Assembly (NCBI GenBank): GCA_022113835.1
Contig: JAILWY010000018.1
Span: 18,065,501 to 18,129,500, forward strand
Direction of reading: 5' to 3'
Length of the DNA: 64,000 bases
Origin: Atopsyche davidsoni
Taxonomy: Eukaryota; Arthropoda; Insecta; Trichoptera; Hydrobiosidae
This document shows, one piece after another, positions 25,101 to 38,000 of the stretch. Positions within the stretch are counted from its first letter, which is position 1; each line of letters opens with the position of its first letter. The position numbers and the translations under genes are program-made. The notes under the pieces are model-generated. The model was not told where the DNA came from, made no database searches, and worked only from the letters and a program-made list of their open reading frames with translations.

Positions 25101-28100
25101 GATACGGCCTATAATAGGTGTCAATTTCATTATGTTTCTACCGACTCCGCGATTGATGGATTAATTATAGAATGTCAAGCTTATTTGTGATTATCATTAA
25201 TATTCGTTACACTCGTCAAGAGGCAATGAACTAAATGTAACCTTCTATTTGAAGACAAATAAAAAAATCAAATCCCATGGAAACGTGATTCATTTTATTG
25301 TATTATAGATTAATGGAATAACTACCAAGTGCTTTATTATAATAAAATATATATTACGATTTAATTTAATTAAACTGGCTATAATTCCAAGAACACACTA
25401 ATACAAGTAGGAAACAAAAAAATAGTATGATATTCTGTATCGCTCGCGGTAATCGATAAGTAATAATGTGTTCAATGATTAATACTGTGTATCTGAGTAG
25501 TATTTGAAACACAATGTTTTGAGAATGATAACATATTAAATACGCGTTATTTCTGTAACAGATAGCATGTCCGTTATTTTGTGGTTCTTATTAATAAATA
25601 CTTTATTACACAAAGAACTAGTTTTTACGGTATTAATAATAAAATAGGTAATGAGGCAGAGGTTCCATGATAATGAAAACGAAAAATATTTTTGAAGTGT
25701 TGAAATTGATATGTGGATTTAAGTGACTGGTCAGATTTGAAATGGATTTTTGTATGTCTAGAAATATAATGCAATCATTTCAGATGAAAATATTATTAAT
25801 TTGTTCAATGGTATATTTCAATGCCACTTCTAATCCGCATAAAAAATACGCATATTTATAAAATTTATGTGACAGTCTAAAAATTCATGCAATTAAAATC
25901 CTTTTCCGGCGAACGACTATATTTAATTTCTAACAAGATTTTAATATTAGTGTTCGACGTTTATACCTGGAAAGTAATATTAAAACCATGATGGAAATTT
26001 AAAATTGCTATTTGCCGGAAATGTGTTATGGCTGCATGTGTTTTTAGATTGCGTGCTTATGAAAGAAAATTGCAATAGAGATGTAGATATAGAAATAAAA
26101 TAGACTGTTAAGTAAAGTACTACCCCCGGCTGGAGGCTCCGCCAGCTGCTCGGTTAGACATTACTAATTCAGACCAGAGACATTATTTCATGTCAGACCG
26201 AGTCTTTTGAACCGGCGAAATGATAGCGCTCAATTCTTAAACACATAATTATGTACCCAACCTTAGGACGCCACTATTGTTTCATAAAGTGTATTTATTT
26301 TTAGAATGTACGACAAGGCGCGTAGCTGAAACACAGAGTATTGATCTGATTGAAGTGTGTGAAAAACTAGGTAATATTAATTGAAATATCTAAAAAATAA
26401 TATCTCTATACACTGAGCGAATGTTATTTGATTTGAAATACGCCAGAAATTTAATAACTCGTAGTTCACAGCCAGAAACTCTAAATAGTCGATTCTAGTC
26501 TTGAATGGAGTCATATTTTATTTTAAAAGGCTTGATATATCTGTTTTTGACAATTCAATTTTAATTTTGAATTATTATGTAAGACTCGTTATATTGATAT
26601 ATATTTTTTCAATATTTATGCAATTTAAGTAAAACATACAGCAAAGAGCTGGGCGTTGTCTCGGCCGGAGAAAGCGAATTTAAAAAGTTTTAGTAGGCGA
26701 GTGAACTAACTGTTAGTTTATGAGGTTAATATTTGTGATATTGAATTCAATTTATAAAAAAAATGATTATATAATAACCAATACGCTAAGATCAAATTCG
26801 TTGTAATTAAATTTAAATAATCGCTTCAAGAGTAATTAGGGTAGCATTGTTTGGTATTTACAACTTGAAAGCCTTTTTTATTTAACCCTTTGGGGGTCCG
26901 GTCCCTGCTCAACGACCCGTGTTAATATGCGATCATGAAATATGAAGAATGACACGTCCGGGAGTGAGTGACGCGGCATTCGTGGCTCGCTTAAGCTCGG
27001 CGTCTCCCGCTCGCCTGGTAAGCTGTCGCATAAGCCACTAGACCGCCGCGGGCTGTAAGGGAGGTAAAAGAAGATGCGAAATTGTGTTTAACTTCAGACC
27101 CACCCTTTATCTCGCAGAAAAACGGATTATACGTAATACTTTATTCCACAAGAGCAACATTTTTTTATTATACGATTACAATTCGTTTAAAAAAAAAATG
27201 AATATTGATACTTTCATTTTCAGTTGGTCATTTTATTTTATTTTTTATTTCATACAAAATTTATCATGTTATATAAAAATTTGATTGTTTTACAAAAGCA
27301 ACATTTACTGTATTATTTATTGATATAATGTGTTGATTGTCTTTTTAATTTTGTAAATATTTTATTTGAAAAGGTACAAATTATTTTAGCTAAAGTATTT
27401 TAATCTCTTTCAATTAATGCAAGAACTCGTTATTGAAAAAGGTTTTTAGAACTAATATCTATTATTAAAAAAAATAATTACTGCTATATGCACTCGGAAT
27501 AGTATTAATAAAGCTCAAAATGATATCATCTAAGCGTATAACATCCCATTGTTACAATATTATGGTACGTTCATCACAAAAACGTCCATTAATCACATAA
27601 GAGATTTTCTGAACTCTTTCCTTTTTATTTTTTGTACAAAAGTGCTTTCTCGTTTATCAGACATAATAATATAAATTGCTTAGTGAAAACAAACCAAGAC
27701 ATCAAAAAATAATGTAATATATAGAACCATAGATCGACTTTTTTATTTTATCGTTTCCTATAAGTTTGCTTCTCCAGCAAAATGACAAAAACACACGCAA
27801 ATATTTATATTATATATATCATCTTTGATTACCGAAGTCAGTTTGTTAAATATACTAACGAGTGTACAAAATATATTTATCATTAAATTTGAAAAAGTTA
27901 TTTATTTAAACCGATATGAACATTCACAGTGGATATTTGGCAAAAAATACGATTAAAAATATTGAAAACAATTTATTATGCTCGCACAGCATACATAAAG
28001 TGCGCGAGGAGAAACGCAGAATGAATAAGACCGGAACAAATGGTTTTCGTAAGCTCAAACGGAACAAAAGGCCGCGCTGCCATTCCTTTGTTTGATTATT

Positions 28101-31100
28101 TTTAATTTCTGCCTTAAAAATAAACGGCGGAAAAAAATGGAAATCCCTAATTCCGAGCCCCCCTGCAGGGATGAAACAATGACAAAACAAATTAATGGAT
28201 TTTGGACTCTGCCTACCCTACAAATTGCGAGTGAACCAACTTTCCACCTTCAGAAACAAAGATTTTGGGGACGGCGAACAATAAACAATAAAAGCCATCA
28301 TTGCATGGCTTCCCCGATGTAAAAATATTGCGCTGATGTCAAACTGAACATGTCAACGTTATTCATAAAACAGCATTGTGCTTATTTCATTCACTAAAGC
28401 AAATTTTTATAATAAAAAAATAAAATAATATTTTTTTTTAATATTTATTTTTCATATAAATAATAGAAGACTTGAGAGTTCATTTTTCAGAATCATATAA
28501 AAGTCACTTAATACACTAAGAGATTTTTTATTTGAATTATTTATATAAATATAGTTTTATTCTTTATCACTAAACAACACTTTCTTTAGTTAAAAAAAAA
28601 ATAATTGTTTCATCTATTTATTCATAATTTAAGTAAAGTGATTTTTATATTAAAAAAATCAATAATTATTCGAACAACACAAGGTCGTACTTGCAATCAT
28701 ATTTCATAAAACTTTGATGCATAGTTCCAATCAAATACACACAAACGGGTGCAATTTCAAAACAGCACGTATTTTTTATCACGTTCATTTAAATTTAATC
28801 ACGTTCGGCTGCTGTTTCATATTTTCATATTTTTCTTTTCAATTTTATGTACCTATTCATCAGAAAAAAAAAAACAGAAGTCCGTCGATAAAAGCGTCAC
28901 GCCCCGCATTCAAACACGCTTCAAAAACGACAACAACATCGCAGCATCGATTTTACTAACGGATTCTTCAACAAACACCAAAATAAAACTGCAAAAAATA
29001 AATTTATGCAAAATATTTTTTTTATTTGAAATATCACTGCTTTACGTCTCCACATAAAAAAATGATGAATTTTTATTATTCGTTCTTTTAAACACGAAAA
29101 CACAAAAGCTTGTTTTGTTGATATTTTACATTGAATCTGAGTTTTTCAGGTTTTTATTAAATTTCATTCTCTTGTCTGAAATCAAAAAAATCCTGAGTGG
29201 CCTTTGTGCGGGGAAACACACACGAGTGCTAACGAGCGGTCGGAATCTCTGCCAGTCTCCGTCGAGGTAACTTCGTTAATCCTAAGATTTTCCTCACTAT
29301 GTGCAGAATGTAAGTAATGTTGCCGTGAAAGGTCTCGTCAAAAGCGATCGGGAATTGGATTCGCCGTCATCCATTGTGGAGCGCTCCTCGGCCTTCGGAT
29401 ACAATCGAGCCGCCTGCGCCGTTCAATGAACTAGTTTGCTGCAGAGATTATCCGCTAATAGGAAAGCTTTCGTTCTGAAAGGGGAGAAGTTCACTTGCCT
29501 ACAGCTGCTGAAGCGACTTGGGGCGATGTACTTTGAAATTAATAGATTGATGCAATCGAACTTAAAAAATTACAAAATATATATTTTGAAATTAATTAGC
29601 CCAGAATTTTATTTCAATTTCTTCAATTTCGCCTCATTATAGAGCACAAGCAATATAATTGTAAATAAAATTTTATTTTACGCTGAAAACCATCAAAATA
29701 TTTTAAAAGTATAGAAAATAAAGTTATTGTTAAGACATATTGTTTTTTTTTTGTTATTAAATAAAGTGGATTTTAAGAGTATAATATATATAAAGGTGAG
29801 AGTTTGAACATGTGCTGTTATTCTTGCCAATTTACACGGTTACCATTATTTACTTTTGAATTAAATTTCAACAAAGCAAAAAAACCGTTAAAAGGATTGG
29901 AATGACAAATTGCCACACTTAAGTATTTATTTTTTAAATTTTTTATTGTAACCTGTTTGAACTGTTTTCATATGATTTGAAATGCAAGTATTTCCGTGCA
30001 AATGTTTAGCTTACGTAGTGTCCTAAGCAATGGCAGACTGGGGGTAGATTCATGGCGTCGTCTAAGAAAATGCAATTTGCCGATAATTGCTCGCTTCTCT
30101 ACAATAAAACTGAAGAGGAAGTTGGCTCCATTCACTTCACGGGCTGGTCCTTATCAGCACTCACCGGCTGTGCGGACTCCTCTCTCGTCAACAAACACCC
30201 TGGGCCGGTAAGAGCTCATTACGACCGATTCTGTGAAAATTCAATAGATATTTAAATCACAAAGCGCATCTTAAGCTTTCTTCAGTAAAGGATTCCATTG
30301 ATAAAAGAATATGCTTGTAAATGCCAAAATTAACACACGTGTATGAATGCGTTATGAACATATCATTCAAACTTTGTCTCATATATTTAATTAAACCTCA
30401 AACCAACATGGTATTTTCACGTTGACTCCAAACAGAATTAATTTAAAATTATTATCAACTCCTGTGGTTAAATTCGCATTGTAACGCCTAATAATGGCAC
30501 GGATATGTATTCCCAAGGCGGGCGGCATTGTGTTTTGAATCGACTTTAATAGTGATCGATGGAGTCTCTCCTCGCGGGACGCATCCATTACCCGTCTTCG
30601 TAGGACTTAATGATCACACCGATGTTCAAAATCCACTAATTCTCTAAAAACTGCCGGATTTCTCCTATCTTAAAATAATTACACATAGCATATGCATTTC
30701 TGCGCTTTTTATATAATTTACTTAGGGGTAGGAATACTTTTAATTGAGAATGAAAAAAGGCGAATCAGATTTCACCTTTTAAGCATGCCAAAGTTTTTTC
30801 CATTGTGGACGGAGGCACTGGAATGGGAAAAGTCTCCCGGCTGGACAAAGTTTTCCCGAAGCCGGGCCTTCCCGAGAAGTCGCCTCGCCTCGGATGGCAG
30901 ATAATGTTTGATGGATGGCCTGGCCAAAGCGCGGCCGCGGTCGGGAGGCTTCATAAAACAGAAGCCTATCCAGTGGAGATCGTCGCGCTGGTATTTTTGC
31001 CGAAATCAATTATATTAAAACAAAGTTATAATTTTTTATTAAATTTCATTAAAAAATTTCAGCAGATGTATTTTTTTGACAATGAAAAGTTTTTTTTAAT

Positions 31101-32100
31101 AATTTTGAAGCTTTTATAATGTTATTTACGGTAAATCAAATTTTTATTTTTATATTTTTAACAACCTCACAAAATAAATCTAATAGCAATAAGTGATCGT
31201 TTTTTTTCCATGTTAATATAAAAATTTGGAAAATTACTCCCTTTTTGCAAATAAAATTACCAATAAATGAATTGAACCAATTTATAAAAGTGATTAAAGA
31301 AGCGCCCGATTAATAGAAAATATATTTATAACAAAACACAATGATTTTCGAATCCGCCATTGACGTTAGAATACAATAACACGGATTACATAGTCGTGAT
31401 AATGAAATTTAATATATAAATTTCATATTCAGAATAATCATGAGTTTTCAAATAAAATATTTAAGTTGCGTAACTCTGCAAAATGAGTATTACACACCTC
31501 ATAAACTATTAAATATAACGACGTATTTGTATATGTACAAACGTAAACATAAAAAAGCGATAGTTAAAAAACACGACATCAATTGACCTCTAAATCTTTA
31601 AATTTGAATCACAATGAAATAAAAATCCCAACCCGATAATTAAATCTCAATAAATAACAAGAGCCATAGGGTATCTCGTAGGACGCGCTGTGACCGGACG
31701 GGCACATAATGGTACCTGCATACAAGGCAAACAATAAAGGGCCAGACAAAAGATTGTTTATAAATGATAGATGATACAGGTATTCTTTGTCAAATTACAT
31801 GTTCCAGCGGGCACCTTTGTGCCGCGCTATCGTGCGATACGTATAATTATATACGGCGCTGTTCCACTACCCACTCACTATTTTTTGAAACGATTCCATG
31901 TTTTCTTATGAGATATTGTTCGACGATGAGATTGTCAGACACAGCAGTATCGGTATCTAGAAAACGTCTGGCTTTACTAGTAAGAAGGGTATGCTAGATA
32001 TATTTGACTTAAAACTAAAATGCCTGCTAGCAGGTACTAAAAAATATATCAGAGATTTTATTGTATTCTCATACAATCATTAAATTTCTATTATGCTATA
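22141..32100. other. Non-coding stretch with GC-rich blocks
   Basis: No gene is supported. The longest open frame outside the UNC5 gene (22152-22541, 129 codons, GTG start) has no recognisable domain and AT-driven composition. GC-rich blocks lie at about 22300-22580, 24160-24330, 24980-25060, 26890-27070, 28000-28190, 29200-29440, 30030-30220, 30490-30600 and 30790-30990. A short hairpin at 22947-22987 is listed separately. A poly(A) tract lies near 23310. Confidence 0.45.
22947..22987. repeat. 15-bp perfect inverted repeat (short hairpin)
   Basis: GGTAGGTTTATCTTT at 22947-22961 is followed after 11 bases by its exact reverse complement at 22973-22987, and weaker pairing extends outwards (CACTAC with GTGGTG). 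This could be a small palindromic element or a precursor-like hairpin; the loop and arm lengths are shorter than in a typical microRNA precursor. Confidence 0.45.
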
Positions 32101-32120
32101 TATATATATATATATATAAT
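32098..32120. repeat. (TA)n microsatellite
   Basis: An alternating TA run of about 20 bases lies just upstream of the Helitron and its (TCTA)n tract. Confidence 0.8.
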
Positions 32121-32206
32121 TTATCAGGAAATAAAATTTTCAAATAAATACAAACAATAAAATTAAGCTGAATAGCAAAATCTATATCTATCTATCTATC
32201 TATCTA

Positions 32207-32808
32207 TCTATATATATAAAACACAAAAGATGTTTGTTTATCCGTTATGGGCTTTGAAACCATACAACCGATGTGTCCCACACCGGTTTCATTTGAAAGA
32301 CAATAATACGAAGAATCTTTAAGACTATTAAAACAGTGCATTAAATAAATTTGGTCTATTAATTAAGTCAATTTCTATATTTTCCATACAAACATTTTCA
32401 ACATCTGTAAAGTCGACATCGTTCCTCGCAATAAAATTGAAAAAATAACATTTTGAAGATTGTGCATAAAACAAAATCACTATCTGTCATTCACAACAGA
32501 GAGTTTTATCATTTGAGCTTATCAAAAAAAAAAAAAAATATATATATGTATCAAAAAATGCCACCGAAAAGAGCTGCAATTGGAAAAAAATACAGCAGAT
32601 GCGAAACGAAAAAGAGCCAAAAGAGCAGCCAAAATTGCCGGAAAACGTAAAGTGCGTATAGAGTCAAATAGGTTGAGAGAGCGGCAGTCAAGAGCTGTGG
32701 AAACACCAGAACAACATGAAGCACGTCTAGAACAAGTTCGAATCCGAGCTGCTGAAACTCCTCAACAACATGAAAACAGCGTAGTAGCACACGCCGGGTA
32801 TCCGCTAG
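32207..32808 (+). mobile_element. Non-autonomous Helitron with relic protein start
   Basis: The 5' end begins TC (TCTATATATATAAAAC) after an expanded (TCTA)n tract at 32188-32206, preceded by A. The 3' end is GCCGGGTATCCGCTAG, with the terminal CTAG at 32805-32808 followed by T. Helitrons begin TC, end CTRR and insert between A and T, so both ends fit. Internal sequence keeps the first part of a Helitron-associated protein. The 3' GC-rich word could form the short terminal hairpin, but the pairing is weak. The exact 5' base is uncertain because of the repeat tract. Confidence 0.7.
32549..32783 (+). pseudogene. Helitron-associated protein N-terminal remnant, frameshifted
   Basis: The frame opens MPPKRAAIGK and is broken at a seven-A run near 32584; the adjacent frame continues NTADAKRKRAKRAAKIAG and then RLRERQSRAVETPEQHEARL and RIRAAETPQQHE. 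Basic, repeated ETPEQHEARLEQ-type units are typical of the N-terminal region of proteins encoded by animal Helitrons (the replication initiator/helicase lies downstream in full elements). Here the Rep and helicase domains are absent, so this is a truncated passenger without catalytic capacity. The single-base slip in the A run is the simplest reading. Confidence 0.6.
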
Positions 32809-32809
32809 T

Positions 32810-34300
32810 ATTTTTATAATTTTATTCAGAAATGTATAGATACAAAATTCTTAATAATATGCTCTAAATAAGCAAACTGCAGATTTTTATTTATTGGAAT
32901 TTTCGAAAGTATATTTATAGTAGTCGTCGTCCAAATACTTCACGCGGTTTCATTGAGCACAGTTGCACTGATTGGCTGTGTGCGTACACGCAGGTACTTG
33001 ACCGCAGTGCCGCACGTTTGGGCATTTTTAAAAACCTGGTCCCCACATTACCAGAGTGGTTATTTTACCGCGATCGAATAACTGTAGGAAAAAGTGATTA
33101 TTTTCAGGTGCCGTGATGAAGGCACAGAGTTCCTCGACAGGTGTCGCGGGCAGACGGCGTCGCCGTAATCGCTCTGAGAAAAGTTCCAGCAGGACGCTGG
33201 AAAGTACGACTGAAAACTTCTAGAAATGTGACAAAGGTGTTCCCTACGAATGGCTATTTCGCAAAGTAAATATAAAAGTTTATGAATGCTGACGAAAGTA
33301 CTCGGACGTGTTTTAATATAAAAGTGTAGAGTAAAGTAAGATATTGACGTCGGACAATCTTGATTGACAACCGTTTAATTCGCCCATAGCCTATAATTGG
33401 AAGTAATTTGAATACATTATTGTTTGACAAAGACATGCCCTCATGCCGGGATAGTAATTATTAATAGAAGCAGACCGGGGGGCTCGGCTGATTAATAACC
33501 GAGCCGTATTGTAGTTCAGTTATGAACAGTAATATTTAATCATTATGGTGAATAGGTTTAAACAAATATTCATTTGAACAAATATTTGCTTTGTTGGTGT
33601 CAATTATCTCCGTTGATTTTTAAATTCTAACGATGTTCTCAATTGTTTCAGTAAATTAGTGTATTTTAAAAACACTGTCGTGAAAATAATGATAATCCCG
33701 TAAAATAACTGAATTTAAAAGACACGCGTCTGAAACTCACCTTATCTAAGATGTCATATAGTATAGTTGCAATAAATTACTGTGTATTAAATAATAAAAT
33801 AAGAGCAATATAAAAAAAATTGATGATGTTACTTAGATAAATTGATTAAAAGCAACTATAGCTTATCTGGAAAGATAAATTAAACGAACCCTAAAAATAA
33901 ATAAATGACTTGTGGTGTAGTTAATAAATGCATGTATTTACAAGCGTAAAAAATATTTTACAAATTTATAAAAAAAACACAATTGCGATTAATCACAGTT
34001 TAAAAGTTTCAATATAAAAATACACAGCAAAAAAATAACATCGTTCCTATTTATTACACGTTACCGCGAACCGGCGAAATTTCAGTTCCAGCAAATGTGA
34101 AACCGCAAAATGCAGTGAACCGGCCGCCGAGCGAGTCAACAGTGTTAATTCATTAGGCAATGAAACCAAGTGCACCCTCACCGGCGCCGACCTACCCCCG
34201 CAAGCACCCACCCCCAGGAACGCTCGGCCCAAAAAAATACTCCCTTAAATAAACATGGCAAGCGTTAAAAAATATTCGCTGCAATACGTCCACTGGAATT
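32810..34300. other. Non-coding stretch with GC-rich blocks
   Basis: GC-rich blocks lie at about 32930-33210 and 34060-34230. In the first, after an acceptor-like TTATTTTCAG at about 33098-33107, an ATG at about 33117 opens 36 codons of basic, Ser-rich sequence with an Arg run (GRRRRRNR) and a TAG stop. No partner exon is visible, and low complexity makes chance likely. Confidence 0.35.
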
Positions 34301-34309
34301 CCAGGCATT

Positions 34310-35010
34310 TTATTTTGCTCAACTCAATGACGCTCGTGAGTGTTTTGCCTGAGAGGCGGATAGCATTATAGATTTACTTCCGCAGAGAGCATAATCGTTC
34401 TAAATCAGTGCTTCTCAAAGTGGTCCCTGGGATCATTCGGGGGGTCCTTAGAAAATTAAAATCGATTTGGGGGTCCCTGAACAACGTCAGGTTTGATATA
34501 AAATAAAAAAATTGTGACACATTTTTATTAATATGGAAGTTAAAATGAATAACAATGAATACATTATTAGCGATTTTTACGTCCTAAGTAAAATATAAAT
34601 ATAGACAGGTGCATTAAATACAAGTAATAACAGGCATCGCGGTGAGTCAGGTAGGTTAATACAGGAACGCAATAGAGTCGATACTTGCACCAACTAGTCT
34701 ATGATATGAATTTATGTAGGGGTCCGTGGGCCAAGAGAGTTTGCGAGCCACTGTTCTAGATTGTTATACGCACTCTATGAAACTTCTGTTAAAAGTTTGA
34801 AAAAAAAAAAAGAGTTAAGATTGTTACTGGCCTGTGTACCTTATTTTGTCTAGCTCAAGTCATTTTATTTTGCTCAACTTGCTACACAAGCAACGTATTG
34901 GAGTATTTTGCTTGTATGGCAGATAGTGTTGTAGATTTATTTCAGTAGAGGACATAATCGTTCCCGATTGTTATTCGCACTCTATGAGACCCTTGGTAAA
35001 AGTGAGTTGT
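34310..35010. repeat. Diverged direct duplication, one copy split by a hAT element
   Basis: The segment CATTTTATTTTGCTCAAC through CATAATCGTTC and GCACTCTATGA occurs at about 34308-34400 plus 34762-34795, and again at about 34860-35005. The second copy runs uninterrupted across the point where the first is split at 34406-34753. Identity is moderate, so the duplication is older than the hAT insertion. Confidence 0.65.
34406..34753. mobile_element. hAT-type MITE, 348 bp
   Basis: The ends are CAGTGCTTCTCAAAGTGG and, inverted, CAGTGGCTCGCAAACTCTC, matching the CAGTG-TTCTCAAA terminal repeat style of hAT transposons. It is flanked by an 8-bp target duplication, TTCTAAAT at 34398-34405 and TTCTAGAT at 34754-34761, with one mismatch. 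There is no transposase, so it must have moved with enzyme from elsewhere. It interrupts one copy of a direct duplication. Confidence 0.85.
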
Positions 35011-35019
35011 GGTCTTTGA

Positions 35020-38000
35020 AACTTGAGCCATTTGAGAAGAAAGAGACGCAAACAAGCCGTTAAGAGAGCTGCCGGCCAGTGTATCTTATTGTTTCTCCGC
35101 AGCGATGAGCTCGCATTAGATAGCGGTAATCGCAGCAATTTCTCTGTAATATTTTTAACGTTTTTCTCAGAGAAAGGGGCAGGATCGGGAAGGACTCGCG
35201 ATAAATTGCCTCGCCCTGGCGCCAAGCTGGCGCCGTTTCGTGAAATCTACGTCTTGTGGCTCTCTCCCTCTGCATTGAAAACGATTAAAAGCAGTTTTAT
35301 ATTTATTTTTACAGTAAATATTAATTTACAGTGGATCCTAAAAGCAAACAATAAATTTACTAGATTTTTTACAATTTTTATTATCTATTAAGTTTGAATT
35401 TGCGTTGCACGTTTGTAAAAGTCGTTAACACGGTTGTATGATTCCTTTTATTATTGTACTTATCATAATAAAATTATAGTGATTGTTTTTATATTTTGGC
35501 TGTCTTCGTTATACTTAATATTATACTAATTGCACAACAACGCTAAAATTTCTATAACGCTTGAAATTTTGCGAATATTTTAATTTCATGAAGATAAACA
35601 TAGTATCGAGCCTGAAACTTATAATACCTATAATACCAAAAAAATAAGAATCGTAGCATAGCACCCAAGGAACTAATATTAAAAAATATATTTACACTGT
35701 GCCAAATCCCAATTTTATTTACTAAAAATTTAGTTGGCTCAGGTTGTAAAGAGTTGTAGTTTCAATTTACAAGAAAAACGAGTTTTTCTTCTGTTGAATT
35801 ACAAAAATATTAAATATTCAAGAGAACAAACTCATTCGTTTTTTTAAGGCACCTGCATGTGTAGATTGCGCAATAACTGAGATATAAATCGGAAACGCTT
35901 CTGGGAATAAAGGATGTGTATTCCCAGAAGGCGCTCCAATGCAATTGAGTTCCGGCGAGTGCATGAGTTTAAATTTTGTAGCATCTGCGAGGCGGCAGCT
36001 TGCAAGGGACGTCATCCGTCCAGAATAATGATGCCCCTAGCTGTGCATCACTATTAATAGCAGCTCTATAGCTGCTAAATATTTGAAACACTACTGTCCC
36101 GATGAAATTATAACGAAGAAATGAAATGTGAGATGGAAAAAAAAAATCCATTACACGCAATAGAAAAATATCATATTATAGTTCGATGAATTCAGAAGTT
36201 ATTTATTTACTTAATTATTGAGGAATTTCTTAAAAAATTAAATAAAAAAACTCTTATAACAAATTTATTTATAAAATAATCATTAAAAGAGACCAATTAT
36301 TATGATTGTCTTTGGTATACATTAAATTTACAGTATTTATTTGGATGGCTTTTTACCATTGAAATACTAGTACCTTGAGGTTTGCTTTTTGTTAAGATTA
36401 ACAGTTTTAAGGTACTAAGTCTCAAGGGATGCATAAATATTCGCTAAAGACACACGCTCTGTACTTATAATCTTAATAAAGTAGCGTTTCATAAGAATAT
36501 ACAAAGTAAAACTCTCATTTGGTGGATTGGAATACATCAAAACCAATTTGCTATAGTGCAAAAAAAGAAAGAATACAACCTGTAAGCATGGATTGTAAAT
36601 ATTGCACATAAATTCAAATCCGGGAGTCTTGGAGCACAACGAAAATGTTTTTATTGGGTGAGACAGGTAAGATTGCAAAAAACTAGGGAGAATACAGTAA
36701 TATTGTGATCACAATGGGAAAAAAAACACCGAGATGATAGTACTAGTATTCGAGCATATACTAATAGAAGCGGTTTTTTTTTTTTTTTTTTTTTTCATAG
36801 TCGAAACTTTCTTAAATTAGAAAAATACATTATTTATAGCATTTGATAAAATTTATAATTAAAGAGAGAACATTTATTATTCACAATATTTAAGTTGCTA
36901 ATTTACATTTAAATCGGAATTGTATTTAATTTTACCTCACTCTGTGTTAAGTAAAAAGAAAGATATTCCTTTTAAAATTTTTAAAGGCCTGTGTATAAAA
37001 TGCGTATTTTTATTTTTTGTAGTGTCCATTAGGCTTGGGCGGCAACATTGTCAAGGCAAGCAGTAGCGTATGAAAAAATCAACTGGTGTACACCAGATTT
37101 TTATAATGTCTTTTGTGTCCACACATATGAAAGCAAAATACAAATAGAAGCTAAAGAAAATAGACGCAAATATAGCATCTTATAACGACCAGATTATCTA
37201 CGTAACATTTTAATGTATTCTCTTCTGAACCGGAGCAATCTATCGGAAACACCCGCGTCTCCTTCACCCAGATAATGTATTTAAATAGCCTGAATAATAT
37301 AAAGCTTCCAAACTTCAAACATGCATTATGTAAGCGGATATTTTAAAAACGGCCCGACACTGTGCGGCACGGCCGTCACTCACATGCGGGCAAAATGATT
37401 GCGATGCGCTTTTTTAATAACCTGTCAGACTCAAAAATATTATAAATTCTGTTGTGCATATTTGATAATCACTCTATTAAACTAGTACTAACGCGTGCGA
37501 GGACTGCGCTTGACAGGTGAATCCAAGCCTGAAGCTAACAGACACTCGATGAATTTTACGCTGAGACCTTAGCTTACCACTTTTTTTTTTTTTTTTTTAA
37601 TAATTCATTTTTCATTGTATTTTAAGCTCACGAGAATGCTTTTTTTTATGTGCTTTCGTTGAATGTTAACACAATGGCGACAAAAATATTGTAATGAAGT
37701 TTCCTGTTGTTGGTGTATGGTGGATGGCACAGCCGCCCGTATTTGTGGCGCAATTACCATACAGAGTCCGCGTGCCAACTCAATCCATTAACTGATCATT
37801 GTTAGGCCTTAGTGGCAAACAAAAGGCAGCCTTCTGCGAGGGCAGCGGGAAGGGTGGGGGTGGGAGCAGGGGCGCGCAAGGGCGGCCCGCACGCCGGACT
37901 GTTTGACAAAGTCACGTGCGCGAGCCCCATGCAGGATACGGATAGGGCACACGCCCACCTAACCTAACCCACCCCCTCGCTAGAGGTGATTATTTTGAAC

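Noticed and set aside
30052..30201. Possible first exon (MASSKKMQFADN) ending at a GTAAGA-like donor
   Set aside because: No promoter, partner exon or family match; two overlapping frames are equally open.
37955..37975. Telomere-like CCTAACCTAACCC
   Set aside because: Only about two and a half units; too short to be a telomeric insertion.
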